Shown piece by piece: positions 24,889-34,008 of a DNA stretch of 35,613 nt; position 1 is the first letter of the stretch, and every line of letters begins with the position of its first letter. The stretch is from an uncultured Actinomycetes bacterium (GTDB lineage: Bacteria > Actinomycetota > Actinomycetes > Nanopelagicales > Nanopelagicaceae). The notes beneath the pieces are model-generated. The model searched no databases, had not been told where the DNA came from, and saw only the letters and a list, made by a program, of their open reading frames with translations. The position numbers were made by a program, and so were the translations under genes. The stretch lies in the NCBI GenBank assembly GCA_903938735.1, contig CAJAEK010000125.1, positions 1-35,613 on the forward strand, in the 5' to 3' direction.

Positions 24889-25887
24889 ATGGCAAACCTC
24901 GGCAATATGTATGGTCCAAGCTTTACCTTCTTGGGTATTCCGCAATGCGACCTTGATGACCACACCACATTTGCCGATGCTGATGTCGTAATTGTGGGTG
25001 CGCCGATTGATTCCGGCACATCACATCGCTCCGGTGCAAAGATGGGGCCACAAGCGATTCGGATGGGCGATTACCTGCCGCATGACGCCGAGCGACCACA
25101 TATGTCGATGCGGGTCGATGCGCTCAAAGAGTTGAAGATTTATGACGCCGGCGATTTGTTAATGCCAGGCGGTGATCTCACGCATTCGCTAAAGGTGTTA
25201 GAAGACGCCACTGAAAAGATTTCTCGTTCTGGGGCTATCGCGGTCGTTCTTGGCGGCGATCATTCGATTGCTTCGGCTGATGTTGCTGGTATTGCGAAGC
25301 ATCGCGGCATGGGGCGAATCTCGATGATTCACTTTGATGCGCATGCCGATACCGGCGATTCACAATTTGGCGCGTTGGTCGGTCACGGCACCCCGATGCG
25401 GCGATTGATTGATAGCGGTGCGGTTCGCGGCGATCGTTTCTTGCAGCTGGGCCTTCGTGGCTATTGGCCAGATGACGCGACCTTAAAGTGGATGCGCGAT
25501 CAGGGCATGCGTTCGTATGAGATGACCGAAATTCATCACCGTGGCATGACTGCTGTGCTGGATGAATCTTTTGCGACTCTTACCAATGAATGCGATGGCG
25601 TTTTCCTCTCAGTCGATATCGATGTTGTCGATCCAGGTATGGCACCGGGCACAGGCACCCCCGAACCAGGCGGCATGACCAGCCGTGAATTGCTTGAGGC
25701 GGTCCGTCGAATTTGCTTAGAGTTGCCGATTGTTGGAATCGATATTGTTGAAGTTGCGCCGCCTTATGACAGCGCGGATATCACAGCAATCTTGGCCAAT
25801 CGAGTAGTACTCGAAGCGTTGAGTGCAATTACGTTGCGCAAGAAGGGTGGAACTTATTCCGCCGTGCGCAATCTGCTCGATCGCTAA
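24889..25887 (+). CDS. Agmatinase / guanidinobutyrase-type ureohydrolase
   Basis: Metal-ligand motifs GGDHSIA, MIHFDAHADTGD, SVDIDVVDPGMAPGTGTPEPGGMTSREL. Confidence 0.87.
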   Translation: MANLGNMYGPSFTFLGIPQCDLDDHTTFADADVVIVGAPIDSGTSHRSGAKMGPQAIRMGDYLPHDAERPHMSMRVDALKELKIYDAGDLLMPGGDLTHSLKVLEDATEKISRSGAIAVVLGGDHSIASADVAGIAKHRGMGRISMIHFDAHADTGDSQFGALVGHGTPMRRLIDSGAVRGDRFLQLGLRGYWPDDATLKWMRDQGMRSYEMTEIHHRGMTAVLDESFATLTNECDGVFLSVDIDVVDPGMAPGTGTPEPGGMTSRELLEAVRRICLELPIVGIDIVEVAPPYDSADITAILANRVVLEALSAITLRKKGGTYSAVRNLLDR

Positions 25888-25934
25888 CCAGTCACTAGTC
25901 GGCGGTAGCTTCAACTATCTGAGAAGATAGGCAC

Positions 25935-27098
25935 ATGTCCGAGACCTCACGAATGCGCGAAATCGTCATTCTCGGCTCAACCGGTTCGATCGGCGTCCAA
26001 GCTCTCGAAATTGTCGCTGCCAATCCAGATCGTTTTCGAGTCGTGGGGCTCTCCGCGGGGTCGAAGAACCTGCCAATGCTCTTTGATCAAGCGAAGCGAT
26101 TCAAAGTTCCGTTTGTTGCAACAACGGCTACTGCGGAGGAAGCAAAAAAATACTCGCAAGGATATGACGGAGAAGTCATCACGGGCGCCAACGCGTCGAC
26201 CGAGCTCGCGGCGCATCAGTGCGATGTCGTACTCAACGGCATCACTGGTTCCATCGGTTTATCGCCGACCTTGTCCGCGTTGTCGGCCGGCAATCGAGTC
26301 GCGCTAGCCAACAAAGAATCGCTCGTCGCAGGCGGCGAACTCGTTATGAAATTCGGTCGCGATCGAATCATCCCTGTGGATTCCGAACATTCTGCGTTGT
26401 ATCAATGTTTCTTGGGTGGCAAGGCTGATGAGGTAGCCAAAGTTATTTTGACTGCAAGCGGTGGCCCGTTTAGGGATCGCACCGATTTGTCTTCGGTCAC
26501 AGTTGCGGAAGCGCTTGCGCATCCAACATGGGCGATGGGTCCGGTCGTCACCATTAACTCTGCAACTTTAATGAACAAAGGATTGGAGATTATCGAGGCG
26601 CATTACCTCTTCGATATTCCGTACTCGCGCGTCGACGCGGTCATCCATCCGCAGTCCGTTGTGCATTCGATGGTGGAATTTATTGATGGCTCGACCTTGG
26701 CCCAGGCATCACCACCCAACATGAAAGGGCCGATTTCATACGCCATCGCCGATGGAGATCGGGTCGCCGGAGCAACGCGATCGATTGATTGGACGGCGGC
26801 ACATCAGTGGAGTTTTGCACCGATCAACGAGCAGCGATTTCCTGCAGTTGCGCTCGCTCGTCACTGCGGCGAAATAGGTGGGGGAGCGACCACGATTTAT
26901 AACGCAGCAAATGAGATAGCGGTGGCGGCTTTTATTAACCAGACAATTCCTTTTACCGCAATCGTCAAGATTGTTGAGTCCAGCGTTAACGCTTTGGCCC
27001 AAAGCACGCTTTCCATTCGAGATTTATCCGATGTCAGTGCTATCGAGCAAGATGCTCGTCTACACGCTGAACGATTCGTTGCAGAGATGCGGAGCTAA
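25935..27098 (+). CDS. dxr: 1-deoxy-D-xylulose-5-phosphate reductoisomerase
   Basis: REIVILGSTGSIGVQALEIV; ALANKESLVAGGELV; IIPVDSEHSALYQCFLGG; LMNKGLEIIEAHYLFDI. Confidence 0.96.
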   Translation: MSETSRMREIVILGSTGSIGVQALEIVAANPDRFRVVGLSAGSKNLPMLFDQAKRFKVPFVATTATAEEAKKYSQGYDGEVITGANASTELAAHQCDVVLNGITGSIGLSPTLSALSAGNRVALANKESLVAGGELVMKFGRDRIIPVDSEHSALYQCFLGGKADEVAKVILTASGGPFRDRTDLSSVTVAEALAHPTWAMGPVVTINSATLMNKGLEIIEAHYLFDIPYSRVDAVIHPQSVVHSMVEFIDGSTLAQASPPNMKGPISYAIADGDRVAGATRSIDWTAAHQWSFAPINEQRFPAVALARHCGEIGGGATTIYNAANEIAVAAFINQTIPFTAIVKIVESSVNALAQSTLSIRDLSDVSAIEQDARLHAERFVAEMRS

Positions 27099-27102
27099 GG
27101 TC

Positions 27103-28287
27103 ATGATGGGATTTCTTGGAGTACTCGCTTTTATTGTTGCGCTGCTCTTTTCGGTGATGGTGCATGAAGCGGGACATTTCTTAACCGCCAAGGGCTATGG
27201 CATGAAGGTCACCGAGTTCTTCTTGGGTTTCGGAAAGCGGCTCTGGTCTTTCCGTCGCGGTGAGACAGAATTCGGAATCAAGGCAATTCCAGCCGGTGGA
27301 TATTGCCGAATCGTAGGTATGAGCATTCATGAAGAGCTCACACCCGAGGAAACACCACGTGCCTTCTACACCGCATCAGCCCCCAAGCGTTTGGTGGTAC
27401 TTGGTGCAGGTTCCTTCCTTCACTTCGTGCTCGGATTTCTTTTTCTTTTCGTACTTCTCGCCGGCGTCGGCGTATCGAGTATTACTCCAACGATCGACAC
27501 CGTCGAACCATGTCTGACCTCCTTGCCATGCACGACTGCGGATACGCCTTCGCCTGCAAAGGCAGCCGGTCTTCTTGCGGGCGATACCGTGAAATCCATT
27601 AACGGTATTTCAGTTACCGACTGGGTAAAGGCCGTTACAACTATCCGCGCTTCTGCAAATAAACCGTTAACCGTGGTCGTTAATCGAGCAGGCACCGATC
27701 TGACGCTCACTGTTACTCCAGCGCCACATCAAGTAAATGGCAAAACTCAGGGCATGATTGGCGTGATCAATAAAGTTGGCTTAAAGCGCCAATCCTTTAT
27801 CAACTCGATTAAGGGTTCCGGCACGCTCACCAAGCAGCTATTCACCAGCAGCATCTCCTCGCTGGTTTCACTTCCCACTAAAATTGTTCCGCTCTTCAAG
27901 CAGACCTTCTTGCATCAAAAGCGCGATCCGCAAGGGTTAGTTGGAGTTGTCGGTGTTGCTCGAGTCTCTGCTCAAACTGCTAGCGCGAAGAATGTTGGAG
28001 CTGGGGAGAAGGTTGGCAATTTCCTTCTGATCATTGCCAGCCTCAATATCTTCGTGGGTATCTTCAACTTGTTACCGCTCTTGCCGCTTGATGGTGGACA
28101 TATGGCAATCGCGATTATCGATGGAATTCGTCGCACCTGGGCCCGCCAGCGAAAGAAGCCGCTGCCTGCCCCATTCGATGTGGAGCGACTCACACCCATC
28201 ACTATCGCGGTCTTTATCTTCTTGGCCTCGCTCTCGCTCCTCCTGCTCGCGGCGGATATTTTTAACCCCGTCCAGCTCAATATGTAG
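27103..28287 (+). CDS. Site-2 metalloprotease (RseP/Rip1-like, PDZ domain)
   Basis: VMVHEAGHFLTAK (HExxH), PAGGYCRIVGM, PDZ AAGLLAGDTVKSINGISVTDW, NLLPLLPLDGGHM. The ORF track start (26971) lies inside dxr; ATG 27103 or 27106 preferred. Confidence 0.93.
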   Translation: MMGFLGVLAFIVALLFSVMVHEAGHFLTAKGYGMKVTEFFLGFGKRLWSFRRGETEFGIKAIPAGGYCRIVGMSIHEELTPEETPRAFYTASAPKRLVVLGAGSFLHFVLGFLFLFVLLAGVGVSSITPTIDTVEPCLTSLPCTTADTPSPAKAAGLLAGDTVKSINGISVTDWVKAVTTIRASANKPLTVVVNRAGTDLTLTVTPAPHQVNGKTQGMIGVINKVGLKRQSFINSIKGSGTLTKQLFTSSISSLVSLPTKIVPLFKQTFLHQKRDPQGLVGVVGVARVSAQTASAKNVGAGEKVGNFLLIIASLNIFVGIFNLLPLLPLDGGHMAIAIIDGIRRTWARQRKKPLPAPFDVERLTPITIAVFIFLASLSLLLLAADIFNPVQLNM

Positions 28288-28307
28288 CCTCGCGATAGGA
28301 TTTCCAC

Positions 28308-29459
28308 ATGGTTAATCTCGGAATGCCAGCAGCTCCGCTTCCTACGCTTGCGCCACGTCGCAAGAGCAAGCAACTCAAGGTCGGCAACGTCCTGGTTGGT
28401 GGAGATGCGCCGGTCAGTGTTCAATCGATGTGCACAACACTTACCGCCGATGTGAATTCAACTCTGCAGCAAATTGCCGAGCTCACCGCGTCTGGTTGCC
28501 AGATTGTTCGCGTGGCAGTACCAAGCCAAGACGATGCTGATGCGCTTTCGCAGATTGCAAAGAAGTCTCAGATTCCAGTTATTGCCGATATTCATTTCCA
28601 ACCAAAATATATTTTTGCGGCAATTGATGCTGGTTGCGCCGCGGTTCGCGTTAACCCAGGCAATATCAAGCAATTCGATGACAAGGTCAAAGAAGTTGCG
28701 AAGGCTGCTGGCGATGCAGGCATTCCCATCCGTATCGGCGTCAACGCTGGTTCATTAGATCCTCGATTGCTTGCTAAATATGGCAAAGCGACACCAGAGG
28801 CGTTGGCCGAATCAGCGCTTTGGGAAGCTTCACTCTTTGAAGAGCATGGTTTCACCGATATCAAGATTTCGGTTAAGCACCACGATCCAGTAACAATGGT
28901 TCAGGCATACCGCATCTTGGCTGCTAAGTGTGAATACCCATTGCACCTAGGCGTGACCGAAGCTGGTCCTTTCTTCCAGGGCACCATTAAGTCTGCGACT
29001 GCTTTTGGAATTTTGTTGTCCGAGGGAATTGGCGACACGATTCGCGTCTCGCTCTCTGCGCCACCTGTAGAAGAAGTTAAGGTCGGAATCTCGATTCTAG
29101 AATCGCTTAACTTGCGTCAGCGCAAACTTGAAATCGTCTCGTGTCCTTCATGTGGACGCGCCCAGGTGGATGTCTACACATTGGCGGAGAAAGTTCAGGC
29201 AGGCTTGCAAGGAATGACCGTTCCGCTACGTGTTGCGGTTATGGGTTGCGTAGTTAACGGACCGGGCGAAGCGCGCGAAGCAGATCTCGGCGTTGCATCG
29301 GGCAATGGCAAGGGTCAGATTTTCGTTAAGGGCGAAGTCATCAAGACTGTGCCAGAGAGTCAGATTGTTGAGACTCTTATCGAAGAAGCGATGCGGTTGG
29401 CAGAAGAGATGGAAGCAGCTGGCGCTGCCTCAGGCTCGCCCACGGTTACAACCGCTTAA
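28308..29459 (+). CDS. ispG: 4-hydroxy-3-methylbut-2-en-1-yl diphosphate synthase
   Basis: [79 protein letters not shown]. Confidence 0.96.
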   Translation: MVNLGMPAAPLPTLAPRRKSKQLKVGNVLVGGDAPVSVQSMCTTLTADVNSTLQQIAELTASGCQIVRVAVPSQDDADALSQIAKKSQIPVIADIHFQPKYIFAAIDAGCAAVRVNPGNIKQFDDKVKEVAKAAGDAGIPIRIGVNAGSLDPRLLAKYGKATPEALAESALWEASLFEEHGFTDIKISVKHHDPVTMVQAYRILAAKCEYPLHLGVTEAGPFFQGTIKSATAFGILLSEGIGDTIRVSLSAPPVEEVKVGISILESLNLRQRKLEIVSCPSCGRAQVDVYTLAEKVQAGLQGMTVPLRVAVMGCVVNGPGEAREADLGVASGNGKGQIFVKGEVIKTVPESQIVETLIEEAMRLAEEMEAAGAASGSPTVTTA

Positions 29460-29498
29460 TTTTTCTCGTTCGTTCTCCGCTGCGGGTAAGGTTCTCGC

Positions 29499-31229
29499 AT
29501 GCTTCGTATGTCCACGCTTTTATTGCGCACGCTTCGCGACGATCCCGCCGATGCTGAGGTAGCCAGCCACCGTCTCTTGGTGCGCGCCGGTTATGTCCGC
29601 CGAATCGCTGCCGGTATTTACTCGTGGTTGCCATTGGGTTACATCACGCTTCGCAATATCGAGCGAATCATCCGAGAAGAGATGGATAACGCGGGCTTCC
29701 AGGAAGTTCATTTTCCAGCGCTCTTGCCACGCGAGCCTTACGAGCAGACAAATCGTTGGAACGAATACGGCGCGGATTTGTTCCGCCTGCAGGACCGCAA
29801 GGGAAATGATTACTTGCTCGGCCCAACTCACGAAGAGATGTTTACCCTGATGGTTAAGGGGGAGTACTCGTCCTATAAAGATTTGCCACTCTCGATTTAT
29901 CAGATTCAAACGAAATTCCGCGATGAGACCCGGCCACGTAGCGGAATCATCCGCGGTCGCGAATTCGTGATGAAGGATTCCTACTCTTTTGATTTGGATG
30001 ATGAAGGCTTAGCCACTTCGTATGAGAAGCACCGTAACGCCTACGTCAGTACTTTTGATCGCCTGGGCATGAAATACAACATCGTCTCGGCGGTATCGGG
30101 CGCGATGGGTGGATCACGATCCGAAGAATTCTTGGCACCATGCCCTACCGGTGAAGATACCTACGTGCTCTGCGAGAAGTGCGGATACGCCGCAAACGTT
30201 GAAGCGATGGTCACCAAGGTAGAGGTAACGGTCGATGCAGCTCCGCCAGCGATGGAGGTCTTCGATTCTCCTAATACACCGACCATTGATTCACTCGTTG
30301 ATTTGCTCAACGCCACCTTTGGTCCAGGACATACCGGCGGGCACACATTAAAGAACGTGCTCTGTGTCGCTGATGGCAAGACTATTTCGGTATTGGTTCC
30401 CGGCGACCGGGAAGTCGATCTCAAGCGTTTGCAAGCGAATCTGCCCGGCGTGCAAGAGCTTCGTTTATTCGAGGATGCCGATTTCGCAAAGCACCCAGGT
30501 TTGGTCAAGGGCTACATCGGACCACAAGATGCACCGAAGTTTGGCATCACCGTCTACGCAGATCCACGAGTTGCAGTTGGAACACATTGGATCACTGGTG
30601 CAAACGAAAAAGATAAGCACGTTCGCTTTGTGACTCATGGTCGCGACTTCACCGTTGAAAAATTTGTTGAAGTCGCCGAAGTTCGCGCCGGCGATCTCTG
30701 TCCCGATTGCCAATCACCGGTCATCATCGATCGCGCGATTGAAATTGGCCATATCTTCCAGCTTGGTCGTAAGTATGCCGAGGCGCTGGATTTAACAGTG
30801 CTCGACAAAGACGGCAAGTCACGAGTCGTCACGATGGGTTCTTATGGCATCGGTGTTTCCCGCGCGGTTGCTGCGATTGCAGAACAGACCTATGACGAAT
30901 TCGGATTGAACTGGCCACGCGAAGTAGCTCCAGCAGATATTCACATTGTTGCTACAGGCAAGGATGACGAGCCATTCAACGTGGCCGAGAAATATGCTGC
31001 AGATATGGAAGCGGCAGGTTTGCGTGTCATGCTCGATGATCGTCGCGATGCCAGCCCTGGCGTGAAGTTCAAGGATGCTGAGTTGATTGGTATTCCGTTC
31101 ATCATGGTGGTCGGAAAGGGTCTTGCCGATGGCAAGATTGAATTCCGCACACGTCGCACTGGCGAGAAGGTCGAACTTCCTCTCGATAGCGCACTGCAGA
31201 CCATCATCACTGAGATTACACAGTCGTAA
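29499..31229 (+). CDS. proS: Prolyl-tRNA synthetase
   Basis: [73 protein letters not shown]; bacterial-type editing insertion region. Confidence 0.96.
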   Translation: MLRMSTLLLRTLRDDPADAEVASHRLLVRAGYVRRIAAGIYSWLPLGYITLRNIERIIREEMDNAGFQEVHFPALLPREPYEQTNRWNEYGADLFRLQDRKGNDYLLGPTHEEMFTLMVKGEYSSYKDLPLSIYQIQTKFRDETRPRSGIIRGREFVMKDSYSFDLDDEGLATSYEKHRNAYVSTFDRLGMKYNIVSAVSGAMGGSRSEEFLAPCPTGEDTYVLCEKCGYAANVEAMVTKVEVTVDAAPPAMEVFDSPNTPTIDSLVDLLNATFGPGHTGGHTLKNVLCVADGKTISVLVPGDREVDLKRLQANLPGVQELRLFEDADFAKHPGLVKGYIGPQDAPKFGITVYADPRVAVGTHWITGANEKDKHVRFVTHGRDFTVEKFVEVAEVRAGDLCPDCQSPVIIDRAIEIGHIFQLGRKYAEALDLTVLDKDGKSRVVTMGSYGIGVSRAVAAIAEQTYDEFGLNWPREVAPADIHIVATGKDDEPFNVAEKYAADMEAAGLRVMLDDRRDASPGVKFKDAELIGIPFIMVVGKGLADGKIEFRTRRTGEKVELPLDSALQTIITEITQS

Positions 31230-31242
31230 TTAGCACAATCAC

Positions 31243-32013
31243 ATGTCAGTAGCCACGGCAATCTTTCTTGCCTTGGCTGCGGGATTCGCTGGCTTCGTTG
31301 ATGCGATCGCGGGTGGCGGGGGATTGATTCAACTTCCTGCGCTGCTGATCGGTATTTCAAACAAGCCGCTACCGATGATCTTGGGAACTAATAAAGTTCC
31401 GGCCATTCTCGGTACTTCATCGTCGGCCATCGCATATTTCCGGAAAGTTCGACCAGATCTTCACGCCACGCTCTTTATGGCGATACCGGCATTTATCGGA
31501 TCGGTTAGCGGCGCTCGATTAGCGGCGAGTGTCCCGAAGAGTTATTTCCAGCCGATCATTGTTCTGCTCTTGATATCGGTCGCCATCTATACCTGGAAGA
31601 AGCCACATCTGGGCATGCACGAAAATCTGCGCTTCACAGGCAAGGTGCGTAACTATCTCTTGGCGGGATGCGGTCTAGTCATCGGCTTCTATGACGGAAT
31701 TTTTGGTCCTGGCACTGGCACCTTCTTAGTTTTTATCTTGGTCGGCCTGATTGGCTATCACTTCTTGAAGGCATCGGCCACAGCCAAGCTGGTTAACATC
31801 AGCACTAACTTAGGCGCGATCATTTCGTTTCAGATTACCGGCCATATCTGGTGGCGACTTGGTCTCTTATTGGCGATTGCAAATATCACCGGTGCAACTC
31901 TCGGCGCCCGGCTCGCAATTCGTGGCGGCTCGCCATTGGTTCGCAAAGCCTTCTTAATTATCACGACAATTTTGATTGCCAAAGTGGGGTATGATTGGCT
32001 CACAACAAAATAG
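31243..32013 (+). CDS. TSUP (TauE/SafE) family membrane permease
   Basis: GFAGFVDAIAGGGGLIQLPALL; LGTNKVPAILGTSSSAIAYFRK; GFYDGIFGPGTGTFLVF; multiple hydrophobic helices. Confidence 0.88.
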   Translation: MSVATAIFLALAAGFAGFVDAIAGGGGLIQLPALLIGISNKPLPMILGTNKVPAILGTSSSAIAYFRKVRPDLHATLFMAIPAFIGSVSGARLAASVPKSYFQPIIVLLLISVAIYTWKKPHLGMHENLRFTGKVRNYLLAGCGLVIGFYDGIFGPGTGTFLVFILVGLIGYHFLKASATAKLVNISTNLGAIISFQITGHIWWRLGLLLAIANITGATLGARLAIRGGSPLVRKAFLIITTILIAKVGYDWLTTK

Positions 32014-32044
32014 CTTGACTACAACTGAATAGAGAGAAGGACCT

Positions 32045-32536
32045 ATGTCTGTTACAGATGACATCACCGCCGCAATTAAGCCCGCAATCGAGGCGACCGG
32101 CAATTACTTAGAAGAAATCACTATTACTCCGGCCGGCAAGCGCCGCATGCTCACCGTTATTGTCGATGGTGAAAGCCACCTTAATCTTGATCAAGTCACC
32201 GTGATCACCAAAGAAATTTCTGAGATTATTGAAAATCTCCCAACGCTGGGCGAATTGCCATTCACGCTCGAAGTCACATCCCCAGGAATCGATCGCCCAC
32301 TTACGTTGCCTCGCCATTGGCGCAAGAACGTGGGACGTCTGGTGAAGGTCACGCTGAATGATGGAACTGTGGTCGAGGGTCGCATTACTAGCGCCGATGA
32401 AGCCGCCGCAGTTATCGAAGGCAAGAAGAGCGCTGACAATATTTCCTATTCCGATGTGATGAAGGCCGTACTCGAAATCGAATTCAAGTCGATTAATTCT
32501 GATTCCTCAGTCGAGCTTGATGAGGATGGCGAATAA
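32045..32536 (+). CDS. rimP: Ribosome maturation factor
   Basis: ILTVIVDGESHLNLDQVTVITKEIS-type region and EVTSPGIDRPLTLPRHWRKNVGRLVKVTL; adjacent to nusA. Confidence 0.92.
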   Translation: MSVTDDITAAIKPAIEATGNYLEEITITPAGKRRMLTVIVDGESHLNLDQVTVITKEISEIIENLPTLGELPFTLEVTSPGIDRPLTLPRHWRKNVGRLVKVTLNDGTVVEGRITSADEAAAVIEGKKSADNISYSDVMKAVLEIEFKSINSDSSVELDEDGE

Positions 32537-33571
32537 ATGGGTGTCGATGTTGATGCACTTATCGAGCTGACTACAACTCGTCAGATTCCGTTAGAGAAGA
32601 TGATTAGTGCGATTGAGAACTCGGTTACCGAGGCTTATCGCGAGCTGCCTGAGGCAAAGCCACAGGGTCGCGCTGTTCTTAATCGTGACACTGGCGATAT
32701 CTCTATTCAGGTCCCGCTCTTTGACGAAGCAGGTATCTATACCGGCACGATTGTGGATGAACCCGAGGGTTTTGATGATCTGGTCACGCGTATCACTCGC
32801 AAGGAAATTAAAGGTCGGATGCGCGCCGCAAAAGATGCCGAAGTCGTCAATGAATTCTCGGCGAATGTCGGCGAGATTATTTCCGGTGTTATCCAACAAG
32901 GCCGCGACGCCACCATGGTCTATGTCGACCTCGGTCGAGTAGAGGGAAAGATCCCGCCACAAGAACAGGTTGCAACCGAAACCTATAAGCACGGTCAACG
33001 CATCAAGTGTTTTGTTGTCGAAGTAAAACAAGGACTAAAGGGTCCAGAAGTATTGCTCTCGCGCACTCATCCACTTTTGGTCAAAGGTTTGTTTGCACTC
33101 GAAGTGCCAGAACTCGGTGAAAACATTGTGGAGATTGTTGGCGTATCGCGTGAAGCTGGCCAGCGCAGCAAGGTATCGGTTCGTTCGCATCGCGCCGGAG
33201 TGAGCGCTAAAGGCGCGTTGATTGGACCAGGCGGTGCGCGTTCCAAAGCCGTGACCGATGAATTAAATGGCGAAAAAATCGACATCGTTGATTACTCACA
33301 AGATCCCGCCGTCTATGTTGCTAACGCGTTGGCGCCGGCACGCGTGACGAGCTGCGAAGTAGTAAATCTTGAGACGAAATCGGCCAAGGTTGTCGTGCCC
33401 GATTTCCAACTCTCGTTGGCGATTGGCAAAGATGGTCAGAACGCTCGGTTGGCCGCGCGTCTGACTGGATGGCGCATTGATATTCATCCAGATAATCCGG
33501 TTGAGCGGATTGTGAAGCCGAAGCCAGAGGCGGCCGAAGAGCCGACTCCCGAGGGGGATTTGCCCGCGTAA
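32537..33571 (+). CDS. nusA: Transcription termination/antitermination factor NusA
   Basis: S1/KH arrangement: VDLGRVEGKIPPQEQ, VLLSRTHPLLVKGLFALEVPE, IGPGGARSKAVTDELNGEKIDIVDY, LAIGKDGQNARLAARLTGWRIDI. Confidence 0.96.
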   Translation: MGVDVDALIELTTTRQIPLEKMISAIENSVTEAYRELPEAKPQGRAVLNRDTGDISIQVPLFDEAGIYTGTIVDEPEGFDDLVTRITRKEIKGRMRAAKDAEVVNEFSANVGEIISGVIQQGRDATMVYVDLGRVEGKIPPQEQVATETYKHGQRIKCFVVEVKQGLKGPEVLLSRTHPLLVKGLFALEVPELGENIVEIVGVSREAGQRSKVSVRSHRAGVSAKGALIGPGGARSKAVTDELNGEKIDIVDYSQDPAVYVANALAPARVTSCEVVNLETKSAKVVVPDFQLSLAIGKDGQNARLAARLTGWRIDIHPDNPVERIVKPKPEAAEEPTPEGDLPA

Positions 33572-33628
33572 ATCGCTCGGCCGAAGCCCCGATTAACGGT
33601 GCGTAACCAGCTCGGGATAAGATTCGCC

Positions 33629-33871
33629 GTGGTGGTTCCAATAAGAAGTTGCATCGCTTGTCGAAAGCGGAGCGATTGGAGCGAACTCCTTCGGGTAGTT
33701 CTCGTAGGGAATCGGGTTATCCCGGATCCGACGAAATCCAAGGATGGTCGTGGCGCCTGGTTGCATCGGAATTGTTTCGATATGGCCGTGGAGCGACGAT
33801 CGTTCGGCAGGGCGTTGAAGTCTGATTCCGAATTAGACCTCAATGAGCTGAAGCAGTTTTTAGTCAGTTAA
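33629..33871 (+). CDS. YlxR (DUF448) family RNA-binding protein
   Basis: VVPIRSCIACRKRSDWSELLRVV..GRGAWLHRNC; between nusA and infB. GTG 33629 (or 33632) preferred over the track start 33599 because a TAAGAT -10-like box lies at 33618-33623. Confidence 0.85.
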   Translation: MVVPIRSCIACRKRSDWSELLRVVLVGNRVIPDPTKSKDGRGAWLHRNCFDMAVERRSFGRALKSDSELDLNELKQFLVS

Positions 33872-33901
33872 ATATTACGAACTATTAACAGGAGCATATA
33901 A

Positions 33902-33931
33902 ATGTGCACTAAGGCAATCTCTCAATCATGA
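33902..33931 (+). CDS. Candidate upstream ORF MCTKAISQS in the infB leader
   Basis: AGGAG at 33890-33894, 7-nt spacing, ATG 33902; 9 codons then TGA, overlapping the next ATG (ATGA). Confidence 0.5.
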   Translation: MCTKAISQS

Positions 33932-33948
33932 GCACCGCGCGCTCATGA
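33927..33948 (+). promoter_or_regulatory. Perfect hairpin TCATGAGC-accgcg... -GCTCATGA in the infB leader
   Basis: TCATGAGC at 33926-33933 and GCTCATGA at 33941-33948, 7-nt loop. Confidence 0.6.
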
Positions 33949-34008
33949 GTAAGGCATTGATTTAGGCTTCAGCGAACTCCGCAGGGGCCTTAGAAACGGA
34001 AGGCAACT

